The notes beneath the pieces were generated by a model. It searched no databases and had not been told where the DNA came from. It worked only from the letters and a program-made list of their open reading frames with translations. A program made the translations under genes and the position numbers. From NCBI RefSeq assembly GCF_900100075.1, contig NZ_FNEG01000003.1, forward strand, positions 1 through 64,000: a stretch of DNA of 64,000 nucleotides. Reading direction: 5' to 3'. Below, piece by piece: positions 1 through 9,218 of the stretch (position 1 is its first letter; each line of letters opens with the position of its first letter). This DNA comes from Chryseobacterium jejuense. Lineage in GTDB: Bacteria > Bacteroidota > Bacteroidia > Flavobacteriales > Weeksellaceae.

Positions 1-2325
1 GTAAAGAATATTGAAGATGATAACTGGACGAAGAATTATAGTTATTACGATACCAAAGGAAGAGTAATAGGAACCCATTCCATCAATCATTTGGGAGGGT
101 ATACCAAAACAGAATCCAAGTTGGATTTTGCAGGAGTACCACAATCGGTCTATACTTACCATGTAAGAAAATCAGGAGAGACTGGAGTTTCTATAAAAGA
201 ACGATTTGTTTATGATTATGGAAACAGACTCAAGGAACACTATCATCAGGTAGATAGCAACCCTGAACAATTATTATCCAAAAACAGCTATAATGAGTTA
301 TCACAACTGGTTAATAAAGAAGTTGGAAATAACTTGCAGAGTATTGATTATGCCTACAATATCCGTGGCTGGATGACAGGTATTAACCCCGCTCAAATGC
401 CATTGTCAGATCTGGGCGGAAAACTATTCGCATACAAAATCAAATACAACCAGAAAGAAGGAATTGAAAACCCTGATCCGACTCAGTTTGCAGGAAAAAA
501 TGTAAAAGCCAGATACAATGGAAATATAGCAGAAGTAGATTGGAGAGCCGTAACAAGCATAGGAGAAAATCCTTCAGTTACTCCCAAAAGATATGGATAT
601 GCATATGATAGTCTGAACAGGCTTACAGCAGCTTATTATCAAAATCCTACCAATGCTTACAGTAAAGAAAATATAGAATCTTTGACCTATGATTTAAACG
701 GAAATATTATCAATCTTTACAGAACTTCTTTATTTAATACTGGAACCAATACAGCCACTGTTATTGATAATCTTACCTATGCCTACTCTGGAAATCAGGT
801 GACTTCTATAAATGATACTTCTAATAATTCTACAGGATATGAAGGTGGAGGAAGAGCAATCAGCTATGATGTAAATGGGAATATGAAAGATATGAAGGAT
901 AAACGTATTCAAAGTACCCATTATAATTATTTAAATTTACCCAACAGCTTTACCTTTGGCCCTGAATTTAATACCAGCAGTCTTTACCGTGCAGATGGGG
1001 TGAAATTACGCAAAAGAAATGTAGAAATAACAGATGGTATTAATGGAACAGTAACCAATACAACAAATGTAGATTATTTAGATGGATTTCAGTACAGCCA
1101 TACGGATATTCAGGGCGGAGGCGATCCTGGAGGAGGAGGTCCCATTGATTTTTCCATGTCTCCTATGAGAAAAGCGATGGAAATAGAGGCCTATTCTATA
1201 GAAGAAAGAAGAACTTTAGCTAAAACATTAGAATTAAAGTTTTTCCCAACAGCAGAAGGTTTTTATGATTATGAAAAAGATCAGTATATTTACCAATACA
1301 AGGATCACCTTGGAAATGCAAGAATAAGTTTCGGAAGAAACGGAATAGGCGCTATTGAGATAACAGATGCTAATGATTATTATCCATTTGGGATGAATCA
1401 TTTGAAGACAGGTAATGCATTTTTTGGTAAGGGTAGTTATAAGAACTATAAGTACAACGGGAAGGAATTGCAAGAGACAGGAATGTATGATTATGGGGCG
1501 AGGTTTTATATGCCGGATCTGGGTAGATGGGGTGTGGTGGATCCGTTGGCGGAAACTTCGAGAAGATGGAGCACTTACACCTACGCCTACAATAACCCGA
1601 TTAGATTTATTGACCCAGATGGAATGCAAAATAAAGATATAACATTTGGAAAAAATATTTCTATTGAGACTCAAAATAAAATTGTAAGTGATTTAGAGAA
1701 AGAAACGGGGCTTAAATTATCAGTTGGTGATAATGGAAAATTAAGTTATACAGAATCCTCTGATGCAGGTGGAAGTAAAACAGCTCGTGACATGATAAAA
1801 GGTGCAATTGATAATCATAGGACTGATTATCAAATTAATTCAGATAATACAAGAGGGTCATCTATACAAGAAATTCAAGGTAGAGGAGAAACAATTGATG
1901 GAAAGGCTGGCTATACACAAGTTTTCGACTTAAATATAAATACTAATCAAATAGATGGTTTTATAAATGGTGCTAGTCAGTCTTTAAATCCCTTGACTAT
2001 GGGATATGGAATGACCACTTTGCATGAAGTAAGTCATAAATATAATAATTTAATAGATGGATTTGTTGGAGATGACGGAAAAGAATATTCTGCAACATCT
2101 ATATATGGCATGCAAGGTGATAACGAAAAAAAAGTCATTAATGTAATTAGAACTGAATTAGATAATTCGAAAGGATTTAAACTGCCATTCGGTCAACGAA
2201 AATCTTATTCTCCAATGGATTCAGGTGGTACTAATTTTAGTGCATTTAGTAGTGAGGCGTATTCTAAAGGGCCATTGAATGTTGATCCTAAGAAAGATTT
2301 ATATATTAAAACTCCTAGAAAATAA
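1..2325 (+). CDS. RHS repeat protein with C-terminal HExxH metallopeptidase-like toxin domain (5' end outside window)
   Basis: The frame is open from base 1, so the true N-terminus lies upstream; the TTG at 91 is only the first possible start inside the window. The protein has YD/RHS repeats (YDSLNRL, YDLNGN, YDVNGN), then the RHS core [11 protein letters not shown] at about 1516-1551 and the end-of-core motif IDPDGM near 1609. After the core the sequence changes to a unique C-terminal domain of about 230 residues. That domain carries HEVSH at 2023-2037 and a later ENxIR-like stretch (INVIRTELD), which recalls M91/NleD-type zinc peptidases; this is inference. RHS proteins are secreted shells that deliver a C-terminal toxin. 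The next gene is the likely immunity gene. The secretion route and promoter are not in the window. Confidence 0.9.
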   Translation, partial: VKNIEDDNWTKNYSYYDTKGRVIGTHSINHLGGYTKTESKLDFAGVPQSVYTYHVRKSGETGVSIKERFVYDYGNRLKEHYHQVDSNPEQLLSKNSYNELSQLVNKEVGNNLQSIDYAYNIRGWMTGINPAQMPLSDLGGKLFAYKIKYNQKEGIENPDPTQFAGKNVKARYNGNIAEVDWRAVTSIGENPSVTPKRYGYAYDSLNRLTAAYYQNPTNAYSKENIESLTYDLNGNIINLYRTSLFNTGTNTATVIDNLTYAYSGNQVTSINDTSNNSTGYEGGGRAISYDVNGNMKDMKDKRIQSTHYNYLNLPNSFTFGPEFNTSSLYRADGVKLRKRNVEITDGINGTVTNTTNVDYLDGFQYSHTDIQGGGDPGGGGPIDFSMSPMRKAMEIEAYSIEERRTLAKTLELKFFPTAEGFYDYEKDQYIYQYKDHLGNARISFGRNGIGAIEITDANDYYPFGMNHLKTGNAFFGKGSYKNYKYNGKELQETGMYDYGARFYMPDLGRWGVVDPLAETSRRWSTYTYAYNNPIRFIDPDGMQNKDITFGKNISIETQNKIVSDLEKETGLKLSVGDNGKLSYTESSDAGGSKTARDMIKGAIDNHRTDYQINSDNTRGSSIQEIQGRGETIDGKAGYTQVFDLNINTNQIDGFINGASQSLNPLTMGYGMTTLHEVSHKYNNLIDGFVGDDGKEYSATSIYGMQGDNEKKVINVIRTELDNSKGFKLPFGQRKSYSPMDSGGTNFSAFSSEAYSKGPLNVDPKKDLYIKTPRK
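1438..1554 (+). repeat. RHS core repeat, copy 1 (in the large RHS gene)
   Basis: This DNA encodes [20 protein letters not shown] and onward to VDPLAE. Related copies occur near 2938, 4214, 6990, 8339 and 9860, each just before a different C-terminal domain. Such shared core DNA allows homologous recombination to swap tips. Confidence 0.85.
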
Positions 2326-2347
2326 CAAACTTAATAAAAGATATAAA

Positions 2348-2908
2348 ATGAAAACTTATCAAGTACTTGTATATTGTATAACTCTTGTTGCTTTTATCAG
2401 CTGTAGTTCCCAATCAAAAACAATGTATAGTGAAGCGTATGTGTTTGTAAGTAAGGATTTTATCAGTAAAGATGTTTCAATGAAAGAATTTGGAAAAGAT
2501 GTTTCAGGGTTATATATTTATGATTTAATCTATCCCTATCCTTTAGATAAAAATGATCCTAACAATTTTTATAAGAACATTTTATCAGAGAAAGATGAAA
2601 TAAAACCTTTAAGAAAGGATAAAGATCTTAAAGAGTTATCTAGTAAAAATAAGAATAGTAACTGGGAATTAAATACACAATTTAAAACTGTATTTAAAAC
2701 TGTCGTACAATATCAAGGAATTCCAAATGGGCCATTAAATACTGCCATATTTTCTGAAATCCAAGATAATCAATTAAGAATTGATGTTGTTCCTTTTTTT
2801 CAAGGAAATCCCAAATATTGTGGATCAATTACCAAGTACTACTTTAAGTTTGATAAAACTAAAATTATAGAAAATAAAAAATGGACTGATCACTATGAAT
2901 GTTGGTAA
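2348..2908 (+). CDS. Putative lipoprotein, candidate immunity protein for RHS toxin 1
   Basis: This 186-residue protein begins with a lipoprotein signal peptide (MKTYQVLVY...FISC, lipobox Cys near residue 19). The ATG at 2348 was chosen over an upstream in-frame ATG at 2279 because it starts the signal peptide and leaves a 22-bp gap after the RHS stop. I do not recognise the family. Its position directly behind a variable RHS tip and its small size make an immunity role likely. Periplasmic anchoring would fit a toxin that acts in the envelope. A hairpin terminator follows the stop codon. Confidence 0.7.
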   Translation: MKTYQVLVYCITLVAFISCSSQSKTMYSEAYVFVSKDFISKDVSMKEFGKDVSGLYIYDLIYPYPLDKNDPNNFYKNILSEKDEIKPLRKDKDLKELSSKNKNSNWELNTQFKTVFKTVVQYQGIPNGPLNTAIFSEIQDNQLRIDVVPFFQGNPKYCGSITKYYFKFDKTKIIENKKWTDHYECW

Positions 2909-3816
2909 TACAAAAGCTACCGATTGGTAGCTTTAATTATAAGTACAACGGCAAGGAGCTGCAAGAGACTGGTATGTACGATTATGGGGCGAGATTTTAT
3001 ATGCCGGATATTGGAAGATGGGGAGTGGTGGATCCGCTGGCGGAAATGTATCGTCGTCATACTACATATGCGTATGCTGTAAATAATCCTATTTATTTTA
3101 TTGATCCAGATGGAATGCAAATTGATCCAGCAAGTCAAAAAGAATGGGATAGATTAAAAGGATCTGTTACTAAAACACGGGATGCATTACAAAATGATGT
3201 AGATAAAATAAATCAAAAAGCTAAAGATAAGGGATGGGATGCTAAAACTTTGACATCTAAGATGGGTGATAAATTAGATAGGCTTAATAATGTTAATCAA
3301 TCCTTGTCTAGTATGTCTACATTAGAATCCAGTGACCAGATGTATAGCCTTAATAAAATGGAAGGAAATGACGGAGTTACTACGTATGACAAAAATACTG
3401 ATGCTGTTGTGATAGGTTATGTGAATGATGCCAATTTTGTTCACGAAATGACACATGGTTATCAGTTTGAAACAGGAGATATTGCTTTTGATGTTGCAAG
3501 TGGAAATTCTTTAGCACAGGATTTAGATGATGAAGCTACAGCGTATAGAGCACAGGCTGCATTTGACCCCTCATCTTTTGGTGGAATTTCGGTAAATAAA
3601 GTCAATAATAATTTTCTTACAACTTTGTCAGATCAAAATGGTAATAAAGTATATGGAGTAGGAGGGACAGCTAAATCAGGCTTATTTGGAGTTACAATTA
3701 ATTCTACTGTAGGGCAATTAAGATTAGCATACCCTCAAGCAAAAGAAGCTTTAAAGAATTTAGATCAAAGCATAAAATTGAGAGATTTTCAAGGTGTAAA
3801 ATTTAAAGGAAAATAA
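2899..3816 (+). CDS. Orphan RHS tip, cassette 2: core fragment plus HExxH metallopeptidase-like toxin domain
   Basis: Homology to RHS begins abruptly at about 2938 with [12 protein letters not shown] and runs through [11 protein letters not shown] and IDPDGM. A unique C-terminal domain follows, with HEMTH at 3442-3456 and then [10 protein letters not shown], a plausible third zinc ligand (Glu). The ATG at 2899 overlaps the end of the upstream immunity gene by 10 bp, but the first 13 codons span a terminator hairpin and have no RHS homology, so this start is probably not natural. An in-frame ATG also occurs at 2974. The module is best read as a promoterless spare tip that becomes functional after recombination into a full-length RHS gene. 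The gene for its putative immunity partner starts 1 bp after the stop. Confidence 0.75.
   Translation: MLVIQKLPIGSFNYKYNGKELQETGMYDYGARFYMPDIGRWGVVDPLAEMYRRHTTYAYAVNNPIYFIDPDGMQIDPASQKEWDRLKGSVTKTRDALQNDVDKINQKAKDKGWDAKTLTSKMGDKLDRLNNVNQSLSSMSTLESSDQMYSLNKMEGNDGVTTYDKNTDAVVIGYVNDANFVHEMTHGYQFETGDIAFDVASGNSLAQDLDDEATAYRAQAAFDPSSFGGISVNKVNNNFLTTLSDQNGNKVYGVGGTAKSGLFGVTINSTVGQLRLAYPQAKEALKNLDQSIKLRDFQGVKFKGK
2913..2934 (+). terminator. Hairpin terminator between RHS module 1 and cassette 2
   Basis: The arms AAAGCTACC and GGTAGCTTT pair perfectly around a 4-base loop, 4 bp after the immunity stop codon. The RHS core sequence of the next cassette begins within a few bases. The trailing T-run is short. 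Confidence 0.6.
2938..3045 (+). repeat. RHS core repeat, copy 2 (cassette 2 left boundary)
   Basis: The copy starts TATAAGTACAACGGCAAGG at about 2938. The first 50 or so bases are identical to those at 4215 and 8340. All three start at the same point of the RHS core. Confidence 0.85.
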
Positions 3817-3817
3817 A

Positions 3818-4177
3818 ATGTTTAAAATACTATTATTACTATCTATGATGCTATTGTTTTCTTGTCATGCACAGACAAAAAAATATATATTAAGTGAAAA
3901 TTATTCGTCTTTAGAGGAACCATCCGAATATAATCTTCAATTAAAATCTGATTCTACATTTGTGTATAAGATTGGATTTAAAGGAAGCTTAGTGGCAAAA
4001 TGTAAAGGAAAGTGGACATACATAAAAAAAGCAGATTCTATTAGATTATATTGTGAAACAGAATCAGCTCTAGAAAGCTTAACAAATACTTACATGTCTG
4101 AACGAATAAATTCCTTTAAGATTATGAAGAAAGGTAAGGTTTTACGAAATAAAAAAATAATTCTAAAATCTAAATAA
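3818..4177 (+). CDS. Small lipoprotein, candidate immunity protein for cassette 2
   Basis: This 119-residue protein has a lipoprotein signal ([16 protein letters not shown], Cys16). The rest is a small basic domain with a KWTY segment and alternating hydrophobic residues, reminiscent of lipocalin-like lipoproteins, though I cannot assign a family. It starts 1 bp after the tip's stop codon, so the two are translationally linked, and it ends in a strong terminator. Its size, position and envelope targeting support an immunity role. Confidence 0.7.
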   Translation: MFKILLLLSMMLLFSCHAQTKKYILSENYSSLEEPSEYNLQLKSDSTFVYKIGFKGSLVAKCKGKWTYIKKADSIRLYCETESALESLTNTYMSERINSFKIMKKGKVLRNKKIILKSK

Positions 4178-4179
4178 GA

Positions 4180-4210
4180 TAGAAACTCTGCTCATTGAGC
4201 AGAGTTTCTA
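4180..4210 (+). terminator. Strong hairpin terminator closing cassette 2
   Basis: AGAAACTCTGCTCA and TGAGCAGAGTTTCT form a 14-bp perfect inverted repeat with almost no spacer. The RHS core repeat of cassette 3 starts about 4 bp later. Confidence 0.75.
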
Positions 4211-4214
4211 TAAT

Positions 4215-4318
4215 TATAAGTACAACGGCAAGGAGCTGCAAGAGACTGGTATGTACGATTATGGGGCGAGATTTTATATGCCTGATTTGGGAAGATGGGG
4301 AGTTGTAGATCCAAAGGG
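4215..4318 (+). repeat. RHS core repeat, copy 3 (cassette 3 left boundary)
   Basis: This copy has the same left edge as copies 2 and 5 and lies directly after the terminator of cassette 2. It diverges from the others after GRWGVVDP. Confidence 0.85.
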
Positions 4319-5093
4319 AGCTGAGTTTCCAGGTTGGTCACCATATAGTTATAGTCTTAATAATCCTATTCGATTTATTGATCCTGATGGAATGGCGCCA
4401 AATGATATTGTATTTATTAATAATCGAGGTGTAGAAGTCCATCGTATTAAAAGTGACACTCAATTTAAAACATATATACAAGAATCTACAAATGCAAGTA
4501 ATAACGCTGCTCAAAGTACTGCAGGCTGGAAGTCAGTTCCTATGCCTAATATAATTCAACATAGACCACAGTCTAATGAAGATGTATCTGGTGCAGCTTA
4601 TCAGGAAAACGACTATCAAATTGCAGCAAGAACAGGCTATTTTAATCAGGCTAAAAATTCTGGACAATTAAATTTAGTAACTGAAGGAGGGAATTCTATT
4701 CCGACTGAAGCTACAAAGGGAATTCCTGACTTAGACCCTACTTTAGTTAAAGCTGTTACAGTTCAAGAATCGAATGCGGGTACAACAGGTATTACAGATA
4801 TTATGCAGGCTAATGTTCCTGGAGATTGGTCTAAGATGAAAAGCAGTTACCAATTAACTAAAGGTGAAAAAACAAGCGAAACAAACTCTTTGTATGCGGG
4901 AACCAGAGTATTAGCTACAAAAGGATTTAAAGGGGGAGTTTCAGTTGATTCAAAAACAGGAAAAGCTACCTATAAATTTCAAGGATGGGCAAAAGCTGTA
5001 GAAGCATATAATGGTGGTGGAACAGCAGGTTATCAAAAAAGTGTCTTACAAATGCAACAAGAATCTAAAAAACCTAAACCCTCAGATTATTAA
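4251..5093 (+). CDS. Orphan RHS tip, cassette 3: core fragment plus lysozyme/transglycosylase-like toxin domain
   Basis: RHS homology starts at about 4212 ([13 protein letters not shown]) without a start codon; the first in-frame ATG is at 4251 inside the core. After FIDPDGM comes a unique domain of about 230 residues. Its second half looks like a lysozyme-fold muramidase: [10 protein letters not shown] (candidate catalytic Glu at 4767-4769), ITDIMQ, a run of helices, then AVEAYNGGG, which resembles the AYNxG motif of lytic transglycosylases. It would therefore attack peptidoglycan in the periplasm; this is inference from motifs. The sequence is open upstream only to the preceding terminator, so it looks like a silent cassette. 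Confidence 0.75.
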   Translation: MYDYGARFYMPDLGRWGVVDPKGAEFPGWSPYSYSLNNPIRFIDPDGMAPNDIVFINNRGVEVHRIKSDTQFKTYIQESTNASNNAAQSTAGWKSVPMPNIIQHRPQSNEDVSGAAYQENDYQIAARTGYFNQAKNSGQLNLVTEGGNSIPTEATKGIPDLDPTLVKAVTVQESNAGTTGITDIMQANVPGDWSKMKSSYQLTKGEKTSETNSLYAGTRVLATKGFKGGVSVDSKTGKATYKFQGWAKAVEAYNGGGTAGYQKSVLQMQQESKKPKPSDY

Positions 5094-5096
5094 AAT

Positions 5097-5633
5097 ATGA
5101 AAAGATTTTTTTTGAGTTTAATTGTAATTTTATTTACGAGTTGTAATAAGTCAGATTTACAGCAGAATAGTAAAAATAAAGTTATTGAAACCAAGTTGGA
5201 CTATTATGAACGTTGTAGAATATTAGTGTTAGAACAAAATACTCTTAATCAAGATTTTGGATTTACAAAAAAAGGAAAAGAAATTGATGAACAAGTAGTC
5301 ACATATTTGGGGAATATCATCACCTCTAAAAAAGATACTCTAAAAATTTTAAACTCTGTTCATTACACAGGTGTTTATGATGACTCGAAGAGAGGAAGTG
5401 GACAAGTGTATATTTATACTGTACATAATAAGCTTTTAGGCTTTTATAATTTAGGTTCTGCAGATGCAGTACCTAGCAATATTGAGAATAAAGAGTTGAT
5501 TTTTAAATACAACAATGAGAGTTGTAATCAAACTACCAAAATAAGTTTGAAAGATAGTATTCCAAGACAAATATTTATACAATGTACAAAAGAAGGCGGA
5601 GATATATATAATTTAGAAACTGCTTATAACTAA
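5097..5633 (+). CDS. Putative lipoprotein, candidate immunity protein for cassette 3
   Basis: This 178-residue protein has a lipoprotein signal (MKRFFLSLIVILFTSC, Cys16). It starts 3 bp after the lysozyme-like tip and is followed by a strong terminator. No family is recognised. A periplasm-facing lipoprotein is what one would expect of an inhibitor protecting against a peptidoglycan hydrolase. Confidence 0.7.
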   Translation: MKRFFLSLIVILFTSCNKSDLQQNSKNKVIETKLDYYERCRILVLEQNTLNQDFGFTKKGKEIDEQVVTYLGNIITSKKDTLKILNSVHYTGVYDDSKRGSGQVYIYTVHNKLLGFYNLGSADAVPSNIENKELIFKYNNESCNQTTKISLKDSIPRQIFIQCTKEGGDIYNLETAYN

Positions 5634-5636
5634 ACT

Positions 5637-5663
5637 AAAGCCAACTCAAATTGAGTTGGCTTT
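5637..5663 (+). terminator. Hairpin terminator closing cassette 3
   Basis: AAAGCCAACTCAA and TTGAGTTGGCTTT form a 13-bp perfect inverted repeat, followed by a T-rich stretch. It ends just before the remnant of an XRE regulator on the other strand. Confidence 0.75.
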
Positions 5664-5669
5664 GTTGTT

Positions 5670-5899
5670 TTATAAAATGCTTTGCAATTTAGTTTGCTTA
5701 AGGAACGCATCCAGAAGAGCGAAGACATGTTGTCTATCGTTCTCTTTTAGTTTTTGTATATCTAAAATTTTAGCGACAATATTTTTATCTAGTAGAATAT
5801 CCGTAGACCCTACGAGATAATCCAGAGACACTTCCAAGGCTTCTGCCAGCTGCGTGGCCATCTCAATAGATGGTTTTACTTCCTCACGTTCATATCTAC
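5670..5899 (-). pseudogene. 3' remnant of an XRE-family HTH regulator, cut by an RHS fragment
   Basis: Read on the minus strand the frame gives GRYEREEVKPSIEMATQLAE and continues ALEVSLDYLVGS, the typical end of an HTH_3 DNA-binding domain, then a C-terminal helix region ending QTKLQSIL. The first helices and start codon are missing: sequence before GRYER is replaced at 5899 by the interior of an RHS gene. The ATG at 5861 is internal, so the gene is almost surely dead. It marks the spot where an RHS piece was joined to unrelated DNA. Confidence 0.75.
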
Positions 5900-7794
5900 C
5901 CGCTCAAATGCCATTGTCAGATCTGGGTGGAAAACTATTCGCATACAAAATCAAATACAACCAGAAAGAAGGAATTGAAAACCCTGATCCGACTCAGTTT
6001 GCAGGAAAAAATGTAAAAGCCAGATACAATGGAAATATAGCAGAAGTAGATTGGAGAGCCGTGGAATCTCTTGGAGCCATTCCATTACCAACTCCCAAAA
6101 GATATGGATATGCATATGATAGTTTGAACCGATTGACCGCAGGATACTATCAGAATCCTACTAATGCGTGGAGTAAGGAAAATACAGAGTCTATAGACTA
6201 TGACCTTAATGGAAATATTTTGAAGATGTACAGAACAGGCATCCTTGAAAATAATAATATTGCAACAGTTATAGATAAACTTGATTACATGTATGAAGGT
6301 AATAAGCTTACAAATGTTCATGATGGTTATAATAATCCTTCAGGGTATGAAGGGGGAGGGAACACCATAAGCTATGACCCAAATGGAAATATGACAAATA
6401 TGCAGGATAAAGGAATTACTTCTATAGCTTATAACTTTCTCAATCTTCCTGATAAAATTAATATGTTACAATCCGGAGTAGGTATTTCTTATTTATATAG
6501 TTCTAATGGTACAAAACTTCAGAAGGTAAAATCAACTTTTGAATGCGGTATTATAGATTGTTACGGTATTAATGCCATTTCAGATTATTTAGACGGATTT
6601 CAGTATACAAGTACTACTACAAGCCGGGATAATGGTGGTGGTATTGAGCTATTATCAAAAAGTAGAGAAATGTCTAAAGCGATGGAAATTCAGGCTTATA
6701 CCCTTACTGATATAATATCTCCTATTGATCCCGGAATTCACCCGCCTATTGATGGCGGAGTAATAATAGAAGGATTGAAAGATGCCAACTTATCTTTTTT
6801 CCCAACAGCAGAAGGATATTACGATTATAAAAAAGATCAGTATATTTACCAATACAGGGATCACCTTGGAAATGTAAGACTAAGTTTCGGAAGAAACAGC
6901 GCAGGCACTCTTGAAATCACAGATGCCAATGATTATTATCCATTTGGGATGAATCATTTGAAATCGGGTAATGCATTTTTTGGTAAGGGTAGTTATAAAA
7001 ACTATAAGTACAACGGCAAGGAGCTTCAGGAGACTGGGATGTATGATTATGGTGCGAGATTCTATATGCCAGATTTGGGAAGATGGGGAGTTGTCGACCC
7101 GCTGGCAGAACAATATAGAAGATGGTCACCATACAACTATGCTGTTAATAACCCAATAAGATTTATTGATCCTGACGGTCGCGGTGTCAATGATATTATA
7201 ATAGTTGGTTCAAATGGTAAATCTAAAGAAGCAATTAAAACATTAAGACAAACTGCTGCTGGAAGAGCTATTTGGGATAAATACAGTAAATCTAAAACCG
7301 TAGATATTTATATAACCGTAGGTTCAATACCTACAAAAGATGCGGCAGCGGCAGAAACTTTATATGGTATCCAAAATACTACAATGATTACAGGAGGAAA
7401 AATTAAGGCTAATGAAAAATCTGAAAGTTCTGAATTTAAAGCATTTAATGGAGTGGATATTTCAAAAAGTAAAGGGAAGGATGTTGCCTTAATTTTATTA
7501 AATTCTAATCCAGATAATGGTGCATTTGGCACAACAGAGAAAGCAGCTGCCGCCAAAGCAGCTAGAGCAGGAGGAGAAGATAAAGTAGTATATGATAATG
7601 CTGAATCAATTTATCATGAAATAAAATCTCATGTTGACTTAAACAAAAGCAAAGATCAACATGGTGATTACGGTTCAGATCATGCAGGAGTACTGAGAGA
7701 AGATTTTAATCCAAAAAAAGGATCTCCAGCTGAAAAAATACAAACACAATTAAAGGAATTATATGAAAAAAATAAATCAACTGATATTAAATAA
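5854..7794 (+). CDS. 5'-truncated RHS protein with HExxxH C-terminal domain (module 4)
   Basis: Homology to the first RHS protein begins at 5899 (PAQMPLSDLGGKLF) and the DNA is nearly identical to 386-550 for about 165 bp. The codons from the GTG at 5854 to 5898 are antisense to the XRE remnant, so the native RHS N-terminus is missing and this copy is probably not secreted. It retains YD repeats, the core near 6999-7108 and FIDPDGR. The C-terminal domain (about 200 residues) holds YHEIKSHV (HExxxH from 7615) and a later HGDYGSDH, perhaps a metal site; the function is unknown. The following gene overlaps its end by 32 bp. Confidence 0.75.
   Translation: MAISIDGFTSSRSYLPAQMPLSDLGGKLFAYKIKYNQKEGIENPDPTQFAGKNVKARYNGNIAEVDWRAVESLGAIPLPTPKRYGYAYDSLNRLTAGYYQNPTNAWSKENTESIDYDLNGNILKMYRTGILENNNIATVIDKLDYMYEGNKLTNVHDGYNNPSGYEGGGNTISYDPNGNMTNMQDKGITSIAYNFLNLPDKINMLQSGVGISYLYSSNGTKLQKVKSTFECGIIDCYGINAISDYLDGFQYTSTTTSRDNGGGIELLSKSREMSKAMEIQAYTLTDIISPIDPGIHPPIDGGVIIEGLKDANLSFFPTAEGYYDYKKDQYIYQYRDHLGNVRLSFGRNSAGTLEITDANDYYPFGMNHLKSGNAFFGKGSYKNYKYNGKELQETGMYDYGARFYMPDLGRWGVVDPLAEQYRRWSPYNYAVNNPIRFIDPDGRGVNDIIIVGSNGKSKEAIKTLRQTAAGRAIWDKYSKSKTVDIYITVGSIPTKDAAAAETLYGIQNTTMITGGKIKANEKSESSEFKAFNGVDISKSKGKDVALILLNSNPDNGAFGTTEKAAAAKAARAGGEDKVVYDNAESIYHEIKSHVDLNKSKDQHGDYGSDHAGVLREDFNPKKGSPAEKIQTQLKELYEKNKSTDIK
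5899..6062 (+). repeat. Direct repeat of RHS interior (matches 386-550)
   Basis: About 165 bp of near-identity between the first RHS gene and the truncated copy, with only one difference noticed by eye. Such identity suggests recent duplication or gene conversion. Confidence 0.8.
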
Positions 7795-8311
7795 ATTATT
7801 AGTACTGTTTTTCTTTTTTTTATTTGTTTTTTCTTTTTCTCAACAGAAAAAGATTAATTATATAATAATTAAAGACTCAAATGAACAACCATTAAAAAAA
7901 GATACTATTGTTTATTATTTTTCAATAAACAAGGCAAAGCATATCTTTATTAAGAAAACGAAACTTTATCAATTTACTTTTTCTAATGATAGCACCGAAG
8001 TTAATGGTTACTTGAATATTAAAAAGGATAAAATAATTTTTTCAGAAAATAAGAAGACAATTAAATCGATAGAATTCTTTAAAAACTTAAATCAATGTAA
8101 TATACAATACTTCGGAAAATTCGGAGATGATATTTGTTTGATATTTAAAGGAGAAGGAAAATTTGAAGTAATTCAAAAAGGATTAATACCTAGCCATAAA
8201 CTTTATGTATCAAAAATCTATTGGAAGATGGGTCATGAATATCCTGATAAGATTTACTTCAAAGAAAAAGGTTCTTCAAAAGAATTTATTGCACTTGCGG
8301 AACCAAATTAA
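7763..8311 (+). CDS. Exported protein, candidate immunity protein for module 4
   Basis: This 182-residue protein has a very hydrophobic signal peptide ([16 protein letters not shown]). It overlaps the RHS C-terminus by 32 bp in another frame, a typical toxin/immunity arrangement. I do not recognise the mature part, which is rich in Lys, Ile and Asn. Periplasmic location is inferred from the signal peptide. Confidence 0.65.
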   Translation: MKKINQLILNKLLVLFFFFLFVFSFSQQKKINYIIIKDSNEQPLKKDTIVYYFSINKAKHIFIKKTKLYQFTFSNDSTEVNGYLNIKKDKIIFSENKKTIKSIEFFKNLNQCNIQYFGKFGDDICLIFKGEGKFEVIQKGLIPSHKLYVSKIYWKMGHEYPDKIYFKEKGSSKEFIALAEPN

Positions 8312-8339
8312 ACAAAGTACGATACAAAACATTTATCAT

Positions 8340-8445
8340 TATAAGTACAACGGCAAGGAGCTGCAAGAGACTGGTATGTACGATTATGGGGAGAGATTTT
8401 ATATGCCGGATATTGGAAGATGGGGAGTAGTGGACCCGCTGGCGG
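8340..8445 (+). repeat. RHS core repeat, copy 5 (cassette 5 left boundary)
   Basis: This copy has the same left edge as copies 2 and 3, about 28 bp after the module 4 immunity gene. No terminator hairpin is visible in that gap. Confidence 0.85.
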
Positions 8446-9218
8446 AGAAAATGACAAGACATAGCCCGTATAATTATGTATTCAATAATCCTGTAATGCA
8501 TATTGATCCAGATGGCAAGGAACCAGATGTTCCTGGAGGACCTAAGCCAAGATTTTTAGCTGTATTCTATCATGGAGGGCCTACTGGTGACGGTAAAATA
8601 AGAAGTAATACCAAAGATGCCGGAGGAGCTGGTACTAGATATAATGCTACGGCTTCTTATGCTAGATCATTGGGTATGGATTTTAAAGGAGCTATGATAT
8701 CACCTGCATTAACACAAGGTGTAGGGGTTGAAACGGGAAAAGAATTTTTAGAAAAAAATTACCAAAAGGGAGATGTAGTTCTAGTATATGGTTATAGCTA
8801 TGGTGGAGATAATGCCGTAAGTTTGGCTGAGGAAGTATCTAATGTTCCAATTGATACTATGATAATTGTTGATAGCTCGGATGGACCATTGAGAGGCTCA
8901 ACTGTAAATACTTCTATTTCAGATAATGTGAATTCAGCATATGTTTTTTATCAAGAAAATAACTCTGGCGCATCAAGTTCATCAAGGGCTTCGGGCTCTT
9001 CTTCTGGTTCATCTAGCAATAGTAGTAATAGGAGTGATAGTGGGAGTAGTAATTCTCCAGGTTCAAGAGGATACAGACATACTTCTGAAGGAAAAGCAAA
9101 AGTTACAAATATAAAACTTAGTGGGACAAATTTAACACATGGGAATATCCAAACAAAAGCAGGTACTCATATTCAAACAGCAATAAATAAAAGATTAGAT
9201 GAAGCAAACAATAGGTAA
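8376..9218 (+). CDS. Orphan RHS tip, cassette 5: core fragment plus alpha/beta-hydrolase-like toxin domain
   Basis: The RHS reading frame is recognisable from 8339 ([12 protein letters not shown]) and the first ATG in the core is at 8376; the frame stays open back to 8205, but that part overlaps the previous gene and has no RHS homology. After HIDPDGKEP comes a domain starting [15 protein letters not shown]. It contains GYSYGG at 8790-8807 (nucleophile-elbow GxSxG), an Asp in IIVDSSD and a His in LTHGN, fitting a Ser-Asp-His lipase/esterase triad. A Ser-rich linker (about 8965-9070) splits the domain before the His. This suggests an envelope lipase toxin, by inference. Confidence 0.75.
   Translation: MYDYGERFYMPDIGRWGVVDPLAEKMTRHSPYNYVFNNPVMHIDPDGKEPDVPGGPKPRFLAVFYHGGPTGDGKIRSNTKDAGGAGTRYNATASYARSLGMDFKGAMISPALTQGVGVETGKEFLEKNYQKGDVVLVYGYSYGGDNAVSLAEEVSNVPIDTMIIVDSSDGPLRGSTVNTSISDNVNSAYVFYQENNSGASSSSRASGSSSGSSSNSSNRSDSGSSNSPGSRGYRHTSEGKAKVTNIKLSGTNLTHGNIQTKAGTHIQTAINKRLDEANNR

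Noticed and set aside
1234..1674. 146-codon minus-strand frame in the RHS gene
   Set aside because: It is a shadow of the conserved RHS core and recurs antisense to each core copy.
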